Shown here: positions 44,936 to 55,497 of the stretch, one piece after another
How positions within the stretch are numbered: position 1 is the stretch's first letter
Layout of the letters: each line of letters opens with the position of its first letter
Source of the DNA: Argyresthia goedartella
Lineage: Eukaryota; Arthropoda; Insecta; Lepidoptera; Argyresthiidae
Length of the DNA stretch: 64,000 nucleotides
Assembly: GCA_949825045.1 (NCBI GenBank)
Contig: OX463822.1
Location: forward strand, 33,854,703 to 33,918,702
Reading direction: 5' to 3'
The notes under the pieces: generated by a model
Database searches by the model: none
Told to the model about the DNA's origin: nothing
The model's input: the letters and a program-made list of their open reading frames with translations, nothing else
Position numbers and translations under genes: made by a program

Positions 44936-47620
44936 CTAATAATTTTTATCTTCGAAGAATTCCTGCAGCACGTAGTAGCATTTTTCGGCGAGGTAACATT
45001 TTAAAAGTTTTTTAAATTTTGTTAAATCTTCCATTTCCTGGAGATTTTTGGGTAAATTATTATATATTTTTGTAGCCATGGTAAAGGGACCACATTGTAC
45101 CATTTTAAGTTTTGTCTGGGGACAGGATAAGTAGCTTTTAGGTCTTAAATTATTTGGACGGGAATATTTTGGGAACATATGTAAGTTTTTTTTTACAAAG
45201 TTGCTGATTTCTAATATATAGATAGAAGTTAGTGTAAGTATTTTATATTGTTTAAAATAGGGCTTGCAGCTAGTCATATTGTCTATATTAGCAATTATTC
45301 TGACGCATTTCTTTTGTAATAAAAACAAGTTTGGTACCTTGGTACTGTTTCCCCATACCACTATACCATATTGTAGCCACGCGTGAGCATAGGCATAATA
45401 TGCTGAGAGAGCAGTCTTCACATCTGTGTATTTCTTTAATTCGAGCAGCGCGTAAGTGAATCTTGATAGTTTGGTTGATATATTTGCAATGTGGTCTTTC
45501 CAGTTTATATTGCTATCTATGTTAATGCCTAGTAAAGGGTAAGTTTTAGCACATTCGATTTTATTACTTAGATATGAGTAGTTTATTTCTAAGGGACGTT
45601 TTTGATGTGGTTTAATTTGTAATAGTTTTGTTTTGGAATAATTTATTTGTAAATTGTGTTCATTTAACCAGTTAATTAATGTATCAAATGTAGTTTGAAG
45701 AAGTACGTTGAGGTCGGTGGCATTTTGGCAAGGTATAACTATTGATATATCGTCGGCAAATAGAGTGGATGAATGGTTAATTTGTTTAGGCAAGTCATTA
45801 ATGTAGAAAGAGAATGCACCCCAGTACACTTCCTTGGGGGATTGACTTAGTGACATGTGCTTTTTCAGATCGCACTTTATTAATCAAACCAGTTTTACCA
45901 TCATAATGTTCTATTTCTACAAGTTGATATCTGTTTGATAAGTAAGAGTCGAACCATTGGTGCACAATACCTCTAACACCTATTCCATATATTTTTTTAA
46001 ATAATATATCATAAAGGACACGATCATATGCCTTGCTCATATCGAGAAGTAAACCAATAGCATATTTTTTATTATTTATAATATTTAAAATATCTGTAAT
46101 ATATTTATAAACAGCTAGTGATGTCGAGTGGTTTTTTCTAAATCCATATTGGGACTTACTAAATATATTAAATTGTTCACAGAAGGAATACAGTCTGTTT
46201 GCCATGGCAGTTTCAAAGATTTTTGCGAATGTAGGTAAAAGAGCAATTGGTCTGTAGTTTGTGCAGTTACTTTTGTTACCTTTTTTGTAAATAGGTTTAA
46301 TTATGGATAGTTTTAAGAGGTCTGGTACTGTACCATCTGCAAAAGACTGATTTATAAGAAACGACAGAATAGGGGCCAACGTTTCAACACATTTTTTTAT
46401 TAGTAATGGGGGCAGTTCGTCATGACCGAAACTTTTTTTGTTTTTTAATTCTTTTATTATTTTAATAACTTCAGGGATGGTAACTGGTTTTAAGTACATT
46501 GAATTTTCAGATGGCTCAATTACAGCTTTTCCTTTTGGTGCGGGAAGCGAGGGATCTGAATTTGCAACATTCAGGAAAAAGTCGTTGAAAATATTAGCTA
46601 TATGAAGCGGGTTATCTATTATTTTATTTTGTTCATTCAATTTAATGTTAACTCTATCTATTTTTGTAACTTTGTTAGTTTGTTCCTTTATTAAGTGCCA
46701 AGTCGATTTTATTATGTTATCAGAGTTTTTGATTTTATTAATGTTTTGGATCCTTTTAGACGTTTTTACAATTTTTTTCAATAATAGTTTATATTGTTTA
46801 TAGGCATTATTTAGAATTTTATTATCTATTTTATTTACAAGTAGTTTTAGTAGTCTTTTATTCTTACAGGATTGTTTTATACCTTTTGTTAGCCATGTTT
46901 TTTTGCTTTTAAGTTTTATTTTAACATTTTTTAGGGGTATAGTTTTATTTAGAATGTAAGTTAATTTTGATTGAAATGACATATAGTTTTCATTTAAGTT
47001 TTTATCTCTAGTGATTAATTTATTAAAGTCAACTTTATTAAGTTCTGAGATGAAATTGTTTATATTTTGGTCATTAAATATTCTTTTTTTCACTGACCAT
47101 GTAGTTCGAGCGTTATTATGATCGGTTGGTATTTGTATTGTTGTACCTTTATGATCTGAAAAACCATATTCATATGCTATTATAACATAAATAACCTCCT
47201 ATTATAACATTTTTCCTTAAATATTTCTTCTTTACGTGCTGTAAGAGATTTGTTAAGGAATTAAAGAAAATATTAGGCATCCTGGTGTGATCTGGCCAAT
47301 AAATAACAATAACAATTAATTCTAACTAAGGTATCTCAATGGCACAAGTTTCAAATATAAACTCTATATTCATTCTATCAATTTCTTTCAGTTCAATAAA
47401 CTCAATATTGTCTTCGAGTAGAATGCAAGTTCCTCCTGCCCCATGATGAGATCGACAAAAGGATGCTGCTAGCTTGAAGCCGTCTACACGCAGCAGATCT
47501 ATCGTTGATGGAGATATCCACGTTTCTGTAAGGCACATCATCTGGATATTTTCATCTTCTTCTGTTGCGGCTTCTACTAAATGTTGCTTATTTTTGAAGC
47601 TCTGTATATTCTGGAATAAA
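44936..47620 (-). pseudogene. ORF2 of the minus-strand CR1-like LINE (endonuclease and RT)
   Basis: Endonuclease: FQNIQSFKNKQHL, MMCLTETWIS, GGTCILLEDN and IIGGYL, then an apparent internal deletion to GFSDHKGTTI near 47150. Polymerase: NKKSFGHDELPPLLIKKC, NYRPIALLPTFAKIFE, KSQYGFRKNHST, GLLLDMSKAYDRV and SIPQGSVLGCILF. A frame shift follows at about 45800-45856, then FYINDLP and the catalytic LFADDIS near 45750. The thumb and tail follow (YAYAHAWLQYGIVVWGNS), ending at 44936. Lesions are few (a frame shift near 45.8 kb, the endonuclease deletion, one or two stops), so it is a fairly young copy. Confidence 0.88.
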
Positions 47621-47629
47621 AATTTAATA

Positions 47630-48979
47630 TTATGGTCGAAAAAAATCTGCAGAAATCATTGTGTTTGGTGGGGATGCCACCGTGGCGTCTAATATTTGAG
47701 TTACAACATTCATGTTTGTTCTGTTGATGATATTGTCATCAAGGGGCTCTGGATTATAATGTCTTCCATTTATAATAAGTTTGTCATCAATTATATTGGC
47801 TCGATGCCCATCGCGACGTGCTTTTATTAGGGTTTCTATTAATTTCTTTCGTTTTTGCAGGGATTCTTCTCCCAATACTTCCGATACAGCAAGCCCTGTT
47901 TTCTTGAAATAACTTCGGTGTTGTAGTATTTGTCGTGTGAGGTTCTTACTCATCAATTCAATTTCTAAGGGTCTTCGAAAGCCTTTTTTTCCTATTCTTT
48001 TCATATTTTCTACATATCCCTGTATATTTATGTTTAGTATATCCTGGAACATGCAGACTACCCTTTCGTATAATTGTCCACTTTCTTCCCATCTATTTTC
48101 TTCCAATCCGTATAAAATTATTTTCTTGTCTCTACTTCCTTCACAGAATTTCCCTGTCGGTACAGTATTTTTGTTTATTTCTATATTTTTGTTAATTTTA
48201 TGTATTTCTGTTTGTAGTTGCACGTTTTCTTTCTTTAGATTTATTATGACTTTGTTTATGTTATCTATCTCTTTATTAATTTGGTCTTGTTTCTGAGATA
48301 CAGCTATTGTAGTTTTGGAGAGCTCTTGTTTCACTTTATTTATTTCATTAATGGTTACCGTTTCTACTGTCGTTTTGAGTTCTGATAGCCAAGTCTCCTT
48401 AATAGAGTATAGTTTTCTATCAAATAGGGCTTCCAATTGTTCAAGTGTTACTCCTATTATAGTATTTTGCATTTGTTGATTATCTGTTTGTGTGTTTTGC
48501 TCGTTAATTAATAATTCTTCATTGATAGTATCGCCTAAGATACTCTTCTCATCGTCGGAGTACAATTCTTCTGGTGCATCAGGCATGCTTTTTTTTTGTC
48601 GGAGAGTAACATTGCTTCTATCTATAATTTCTAACTTGTTCGACAATTTGCGAGCAACCTCTTGGGTATTTTCTGAGGGGTAGCTGTGCCCCTTTTTATC
48701 GCCTGTAGTAGACACTGCAGGGTCTGCTGCCATCGCACGGGCCTGGGGACTGGCCGGCATCATGTCATCATTCCTCGTCCGCTGCATAAGTCGACGGCAG
48801 TTTGGGTAGGTCCAGGTACGCTCGAGGTCTTGCTTGCATTCAACAAAATAGGCTTTATTTATGTTTAAGCATTGGAAATGGAAGTGCTCTTTACATTTAC
48901 TGCAATCCAATAATTCCGCTATGTTGACGTGTTTTCCACATGCTCCACAATTTCTCATTTTTATACGTGGGAAATGCAA
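47630..48979 (-). CDS. ORF1 of the minus-strand LINE, PHD-like finger and coiled coil
   Basis: A 449-residue uninterrupted frame. Residues about 8-60 form a zinc finger of PHD type (RNCGACGKHVNIAELLDCSK, HFHFQCLNIN, WTYPNC). The canonical last Cys pair is reduced to a single visible Cys, because PNC reads where WxCxxC is usual. Residues about 190-290 are heptad-rich, a likely coiled coil (KKENVQLQTEIHKINKNIE). The region after about 300 (KKIILYGLEENRWEESGQLY, MSKNLTRQILQHRSYFKKTG) resembles the RRM-like and C-terminal domains of LINE ORF1 proteins. Such proteins bind LINE RNA for retrotransposition. Confidence 0.8.
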   Translation of the reverse strand: MHFPRIKMRNCGACGKHVNIAELLDCSKCKEHFHFQCLNINKAYFVECKQDLERTWTYPNCRRLMQRTRNDDMMPASPQARAMAADPAVSTTGDKKGHSYPSENTQEVARKLSNKLEIIDRSNVTLRQKKSMPDAPEELYSDDEKSILGDTINEELLINEQNTQTDNQQMQNTIIGVTLEQLEALFDRKLYSIKETWLSELKTTVETVTINEINKVKQELSKTTIAVSQKQDQINKEIDNINKVIINLKKENVQLQTEIHKINKNIEINKNTVPTGKFCEGSRDKKIILYGLEENRWEESGQLYERVVCMFQDILNINIQGYVENMKRIGKKGFRRPLEIELMSKNLTRQILQHRSYFKKTGLAVSEVLGEESLQKRKKLIETLIKARRDGHRANIIDDKLIINGRHYNPEPLDDNIINRTNMNVVTQILDATVASPPNTMISADFFRP

Positions 48980-49050
48980 GGTTATTAGATTAAATAAAAA
49001 TACTGCCCTTATAAAAAAACACCTTACGACATCTGGGGCAGAGTAGCAGG

Positions 49051-49907
49051 AACCATCTGAGAGTGCACTCGATCGATATTAAGTACTTCTACTTGATCAT
49101 AGATGGCGCTGGTTTCTTTGATATTAAATCATGGACTTCGTTGGTATTATAATTTTAAACTTTAGAGGTTATGAAAAATATCCAAACTTATTCTCACTTG
49201 TTTTTCTTCCTGCTTTTCCGTTAAAAAGGTTGTTTGTTTTTAAAGCTGTTATCGGACAGTCGATTCTTCTTAAAATATGCAGGAAAATGCAGATTTAGCG
49301 GCAAAAACAAACTGGCAGGTTTATCACTTTTTTCTAGTTATTAGCGAAAAATAACAGCAGATCACACTTTTGCTTGGAATTTGTAACTCGGGTAATGGTT
49401 GTATATTACTTTTATCACTATATTTTAGAAGTTTAAGTTTAATTTATAAAAAATATGCACAGACGTTGTTGTTATGGCGACAGTGGCGCCCTTCCTATAT
49501 GAAACAGTACAAACAATACTACAACAAAGTTCTTATAAGTGATTGTAAAGTGCCAATAAAATCCAACAAAACATATGTGTGTTACAACTAAAACATTCGA
49601 ATATGTTGTGCAAAAGATAAAAGTGACCAAAATGTCCAGTGCAATGCATAAATACTGAAAATAGTAACAATTATCAGATAAACATAATATCAAGATAACG
49701 GTAAATTAACGGTCACTTACTCATAGCGACATCTATGAAATACCAAAATAAGCAACCAACTAAAGTACTACACAACGCAACAATCCTGCGGATAAATCTC
49801 ATCACTAAAGGATTGGCTAAGTGATACCACAAATTCCCCACAGATGTCGCCTGTGCAGAGCTCACAACATACAATCCTTCTTTTCGCAATGATTTGTATT
49901 GCTTGGA
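49051..49907. other. No gene recognised
   Basis: AT-rich DNA. Short frames have no domain support and no repeat family is identified. Confidence 0.4.
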
Positions 49908-50005
49908 TGGCGTAAAGTGCAGTACAAGTGCTTCAGACCCAAATTATCCGGGTTCGATTCCTGAGTATCATAAGAATCACTTTTTATCACTTTTTATTGC
50001 CTCAT
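49908..50005 (+). mobile_element. tRNA-like SINE remnant
   Basis: TGGCGTAAAGTG (49908-49919) resembles an A box and GGTTCGATTCC (49951-49961) is a good B box. A TTTTTATCACTTTTTATT tail follows. Arms do not pair as a working tRNA. Confidence 0.45.
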
Positions 50006-51148
50006 AAACCAAACTAACATGGCTACACATTGCGTAATATGTAAGATCCCTGCTGAAATCCGAGATACCGGTGCATTGCTCTATCTGCACTCATAGACAT
50101 CGATTTAGTATTCCCAAGATACACCATCTCCTACAAATCTAAGTCTCAAATGTGTCCCATTGCTAAGTTACATGTGTGTGAGGCAAATCTAAAACGCATA
50201 ATGTACTTAAGAACATGTCAATTTTCCTTTTATGCAACCTTATATCAATAGAAATAAGGTGGGATTTCTATTGCGCGCGATGGGCTGTTATGACATTACA
50301 AAATTAGACCATCGCGCAAGTCGTAAAATTTTATTGCTGTCAGCCGTAGGTAAGATTATTTTAAACAATACTATTCCTTAAATCAATGACTATTAAGTAG
50401 AATTCAGTTTACGCAGCGTGACAATCATAACAAATGTTTACTTTGGAACAGAGGAATAATGGAGTGGTCATGAAACTGTACTCAGTACTAACTCGGTTCA
50501 TTAAAATAATAAAACAGGTTGAGGTGGTTAAAATTAACTTATTTTTAAAAGCTTTTATTTAACTTGCACTGTGTGTATATATGTGGGTGGGTGTGTATCA
50601 TGGTTCGCGTCAAAAATGTCGGCTTGAATTTGACCCACTTCCCGTTATCCGATTGAGCCGAAATTTTGCATACGTATATAAGTTGGATGACAATGCAATA
50701 TTTTTTGACTTGGAGCTGATCTGATGATGGAGACGGAAGACGACCATAGGAACTCTGTCATAACACATCACAAGCCCGACGAATTTGGGCCCGTTACATT
50801 CGTCTTGACAAAAACTTTGTACGTAAATATTTGTACGCTGCTGGAGAGTAAAAATGCAGCGTTAGTGCAAATTTTCGAAGTTCTGGGGGATACTTGGCAA
50901 AGGAAACTTTTCTTTTTACCGTTAAAATGTCTAAAACTTTGTCATTGGATTCGTTAATATTCTTTGTCAAATCTTTGACTGCAATACTAACGATTTCTCT
51001 ACATCAGTGGGCATAGCGAGTTTGTTTGTTTGCAATTAATGTTAGAGTGGTAGTTGTGATAGAGGGTACTGGTTGGCTCGTTAAAATTTCAACCTACAAA
51101 TAAATTTCATGATTAGATCAAACGCCGCTATGAAGATATTAACAATAG
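50006..51148. other. Repeat-like DNA, no gene supported
   Basis: 50560-50960 holds a stretch (ATCATGGTTCGCGTCAAAAA, CGATTGAGCCGAAATTTTGC, then AAGTTGGATGACAATGCAAT) that I recognise in general terms as a widespread arthropod repeat, though I cannot name it. An ATG at 50021 begins HCVICK, but stops follow within 26 codons. A possible fourth THAP exon may start at 51108 (see the gene at 51149). Confidence 0.35.
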
Positions 51149-51925
51149 CTAAACTGCAAACATAAATTTCCAATATTTTCTTGCCTCCGAATCGTCACCA
51201 AGTCTGGCTGTGCTAGGATCATTCCTTGCCGAACCTGGTGATACATTTTCAAATTGTGTCGTTGATTTTTCAACCTGAAAAAGATTGATAGGTATTAACA
51301 TGTGTACTTATGTTGTGTACTCACTAGATCACAATACTTTATGTAAAAACTTACTGCAATACATGGTATGACCCCTTTCTTTAGTTTCCGAAAGCCTTTC
51401 TTCGTATAATACATGTCATTTTCTGAGAAGTGACAAGAGCAAACCACACTAGAATCATTTGGCTTAAAAAAAACTTCACTCCTCTCATTAGCTATAATTT
51501 TCCGCCATTTTTCCCTTTCAATTTCATTTTTAAGAAATCTGGAATAATAAATAAAAACATATTTAACTATAATAAAAAACACCAATCACCATTCGAATAA
51601 ATTTTGTCCTTCTCTGGACCGGCTATAGTTATTTAATATTAATTCCAGATTATTGAAATACCGCAGAAAGAAAAAAAAACAATAAGCGACTCTATTCATT
51701 TAGTATTTGACTTTGTTCCACTTCATACTGCGTTGGGTCAAATGAAGAGAAGTGTTGAAATAAATTTAAAACAATTATGTTTTTAACGATTTTGAAGGCG
51801 TATTTTGCCACAAATTCACTCATTATAAAAATATTATCTAGTACTTACCGAAAATACGATATGCCATCCTTTTTCAACGTGGTTAAGGTATTACTTTTGC
51901 ACTTTTTCACGGAGCACTTTGGCAT
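51149..51925 (-). CDS. THAP-domain protein, spliced
   Basis: Minus-strand exons: 51849-51925 (77 nt, donor CG|GTAAGT), 51355-51538 (184 nt, acceptor TTCCAG, donor CA|GTAAGT) and 51149-51274 (acceptor TTTCAG, ends TAG). The phases are 2 then 0, and the sum is 387 nt, 128 residues. Together they give a complete THAP domain: MPKCSVKKCKSN, YFRFLKN across the first intron, EKWRKII, VVCSCHF and a final GVIPC. The Cys, Trp, Cys-x2-His and Pro positions all fit the C2CH zinc finger that binds DNA. An alternative ending could use a GC donor (GAG|GCAAGA near 51185) and a further exon starting at 51108. Role unknown; it could be a host gene or a domesticated transposase relic. Confidence 0.75.
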
Positions 51926-52070
51926 GTTCACCCGACAACGAAGCGCGCGTTACTGAGAGCGCAACTGTGCTTAGAAGTAATTTAAGCACAGTTTTATCGA
52001 GACACCTTTCAAGCGTTGACGTTGTATCTTGGGTATACTAAATCGATGCTCATAGACTTCATTTCCATTG
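51926..52070. other. THAP gene upstream region
   Basis: The 145 bp between the THAP start and the 5' edge of the plus-strand LINE. No element was recognised. Confidence 0.3.
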
Positions 52071-52101
52071 CTCAGGGTTATCCGAAAAACTATATCAGTT
52101 A

Positions 52102-53475
52102 TTGACTGCCGAAAAGAAAAATCACTGGAAATGTAGAACTTGTGTTACACAGAAGAGTATAAATGAATCAACAAAAACACAACTTAATGCAACTTTACAG
52201 CAGAATGTAACCATAATGAAGAAAAAAACGACACCTAAAAAGACTACAAGCTTTGTTCCATCGGAAACACCAAGTAACATGGATTCTACCCATTCTAAAA
52301 CTGTCGTAGGTAACTCATATTCTCTGGACTCCAGTTTACTATCAGATGGCAATACCCGCTATGAATGCTCCCCCCCTGGCCAACTATCTAACAGTATGGA
52401 AGAACGATCATGTATTAGCAGCACTCAGGATCTACAACACCGGATTACTACACTAACCTCCGGATTGATGACTACCCAGAATGAGTTAGAAAACACCATC
52501 ATTGAGAACAATGAGTTAAAAAGAACTGTAGACAAACTTACACAGGAAGTTGGAATCCTTAAAACCCTATGTACAAGCCCTCCATTAATGGCCCAAAACT
52601 CGTCTACACCCAGAAAAAACAGGATTTCTAATATTAGTCACAGATCCAAAACGCCCCAACATCCCGCGTCTGCACGAGACTATAACTTAGAAATAGAAAA
52701 AATTAAATAAGAGAAGCAGATTTTAGATTTACAAGAACAACTATCACAGGCCAACAAGGACATTATAGAGCTAAAAAACCTAATGAATAATTTAGAATTA
52801 AAACTGATTCAGAACTCGAACAACTCTACATTACCGAAGCCAACTCGCACTGTGAATTCTCAGACCAGAAATAAAATATGTGTCATTAGTACAAACAGAA
52901 GAAACAATATTCTAAATATTGCAGAAAATACATTTGAACAGGAAAAATATGATCTCTGTCACTACCTAATGCCAAATCGTGATATAAAAAACCTACTAAA
53001 AGACATAGAGCTGAAGATAGTGGACTATACAATAAATGACTTCTGTATTGTACTCCTGGGTGAAGACGATTTTAATAGCTCCAACAACTACAGAGAACTT
53101 GTTTTATCGATCCGAACAACATTACAAAGAATACAAAGTACCAACATTTTAATCTGTCTACCAACATTCATCTGTGCAAGCAATGCCAATGTATTCAACT
53201 GGAGAGTGGAATATTTTAATAAACTACTAAATGATGATGTAATTAAATACGAGTACGCATATTTGATTGACTCAAACCGCAATCTGAAATACGATGAAAC
53301 GACGTTCCATCCACGTAGGGGTACTATTAAAAACTTTGGCATGCGTATTATGTTTGAGGACATCTTTAAAAAGATTGTAGAAATTAAGGACTGGAACTAC
53401 AATATAGATACAGACATTGATAATTATGTAAACAATAATAGCCAGTCATTTTTTCGTCCCTCAACTATTAGATAA
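52102..53475 (+). pseudogene. ORF1 of the plus-strand LINE with SGNH-hydrolase-like domain
   Basis: The frame (one TAA at 52708-52710) begins in the end of a PHD-type finger (HWKCRTC) and runs through a Ser/Thr-rich linker and two coiled-coil stretches (ENNELKRTVDKLTQEVGILK, EQLSQANKDIIELKNLM). It ends in a domain of about 180 residues reading KICVISTNRRNNIL, FCIVLLGEDDFN, NILICLPTFICASNANVFNW and TTFHPRRGTIKNFG. The order and spacing resemble the SGNH/esterase domain found in some CR1/L2 ORF1 proteins (block I DSH, block III GxND, block V HLN). Here the block I Ser position reads Thr and GxND reads GEDD, so catalysis is doubtful. Confidence 0.7.
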
Positions 53476-55497
53476 CCATGTAAATCCAATACCATCCTCA
53501 AACACCATACCCAATGGCGAAACTAACCTTAATGTATTATACCAAAATATTCAATGTATTTCTAACAAATTACATCTTCTTGATGCACTCATCGAGGAAA
53601 AACCTAACCTACATGTCTTGTGCATATCTGAAACTTGGATAAGTAGCGAAAAGAAGAAATTACTAAAAATTCATAACTATAATTTAGGCGCGACATTCTG
53701 TCGTGAACAACATACAGGTGGGGGTGTTTGTATATTAATAAAAAATACATTTGAATATTTAGAACGTGTAGACATCTCATCTATGTCAATACAAATGGTT
53801 TTCGAAATATGTGCAATTGAAATTCCCAAAATTAATTTATTAATTGTAAATCTGTATTGGCCTAGTATTAGTCGAGAAGTTAACACATTTGACAGTTCTT
53901 TGGAAAAACTTTTAAGATATATCTATACCAAAGAAAATTCTAAAAACATCATGATAGCTGGTGACATGAATATAGAATTTTAAATAAACACGAAAAAGTT
54001 AGGCTTTCAAATTTCATGTTAAGTTATAATTTTCATCAAAAAGTCACAAAGCCGACGAGAGTTACACCAACCAGTTCAAAATGCATAGACTTAATCTTTA
54101 CAAACTTTAATAAAAAAGACTACCATGTCGATGTCCAAGAATTAGGTCTTTCGGACCATAGAAGAGTCTTGTTTTCTGCTCCTCTTAATATTCAAAACCC
54201 TAACCACTTTAAGTACACCGATCAAGCGTAATTTTAACGATTTCAATATAAATAGATTTAAAAACGAAATCTCAACAGTAGACTGGGAAAGTATATTAGT
54301 ACCTGATAAAAATGTGAATGATAATCTTAATACATTTGATAAAATTATACATACAGCCCTAAATAAATGTATTCCTAAAATATTAATAAAATATAAGCCA
54401 AACCAGAAAAATACTTACCTAACTAAAGGTATAAAAATATCATGTCGCAATAAAAGATAATTAAAACTACTAATATCCCAGACTAATAATAAAGTTCTAC
54501 GAAACTACTATAAAATGTACTGCAAATCTCTAAAAAGGATAGTTTGTAAATCTAAGAAACTTATCGACATATATAAATTTAATAGTTCAGTTAATAAAAC
54601 CCAATGTATGTGGAAAATAATACACAATGTAACAAACAAATATAAAATTATACAAAATATAAGACTCAAATTTTCGAACAATACTTTATCTAACCCGAAA
54701 ATAGTTGCAAATGAATTCAATAATCTATTTGCATCTATAGGAAAGTCACATAAATCTAGATCAGAGAAAAACAATCTTCCCGCAAGTAAAATAACAAATT
54801 CTTTTTTCCTCACACCTGTTGAACCAAAAGACACATTTAATATAATAAAAGGCCTTAAGAGTAAGAAGTCTTTTGGTATAGATGAAATTCCTCCGTTGCT
54901 GGTAAAACATTGCGCGGATATTTTGGCAGTACCCTTTTGCAAACTTATCAACCAATCTTTTACAGAAGGAATATTTCCCGAAGCCTTAAAAACATCTCTT
55001 ATAAAACCTAAACATAAAAAAGGAAACGCCACTGACATTCATAATTATCGACCTATTGCTTTACTGCCTACTTCAGCAAAAATTTTTTAAACTGCTATGG
55101 CCATACGACTGAATAAATTCTATGAAAAATATAACATACTACATGATAACCAATACGGGTTCCGTAAAAATAGGTCTACTATATTGGCAATATATAACTA
55201 TGTGCAAAAAATTTTTGAATCAATAGACAATAAACGGTATGCTGTGGGTTTACTGCTCGATATGAGCAAAGCGTATGCTTTGAAACTCTATTAGAAAGAC
55301 TATACGACTCTGGGATTAGAGGCTTAGCATACAGGTGGTTCAAGTCGTACCTGCATAACCGTGTCCAATACGTAGAGGTTGAAAATACCAATTTTATCAC
55401 AGGTAAAGTAGAATGCGTTAGATCAGATAGAGTCCTTTCTACTGGATCTATTCCCCAAGGTAGCGTCTTGGGATGTTTATTATTTCTTATTTATATA

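Larger units (their letters stand above)
44757..49050 (-). mobile_element. CR1-like LINE, minus strand, nearly full length
   Basis: Carries ORF1 (47630-48979) and ORF2 (44936-47620) in order on the minus strand and a 3' UTR ending near 44757 in an AATAAATGAATATGAATATC tail. The 5' end is not exactly placed, somewhere just above 49000. It is related to, but clearly different from, the plus-strand LINE at 52-58 kb. Confidence 0.85.

Noticed and set aside
50021..50100. ATG followed by HCVICK, resembling the start of a zinc-finger or THAP exon
   Set aside because: An in-frame stop follows after about 25 codons, no donor is evident, and the expected F-P and Trp positions are missing.
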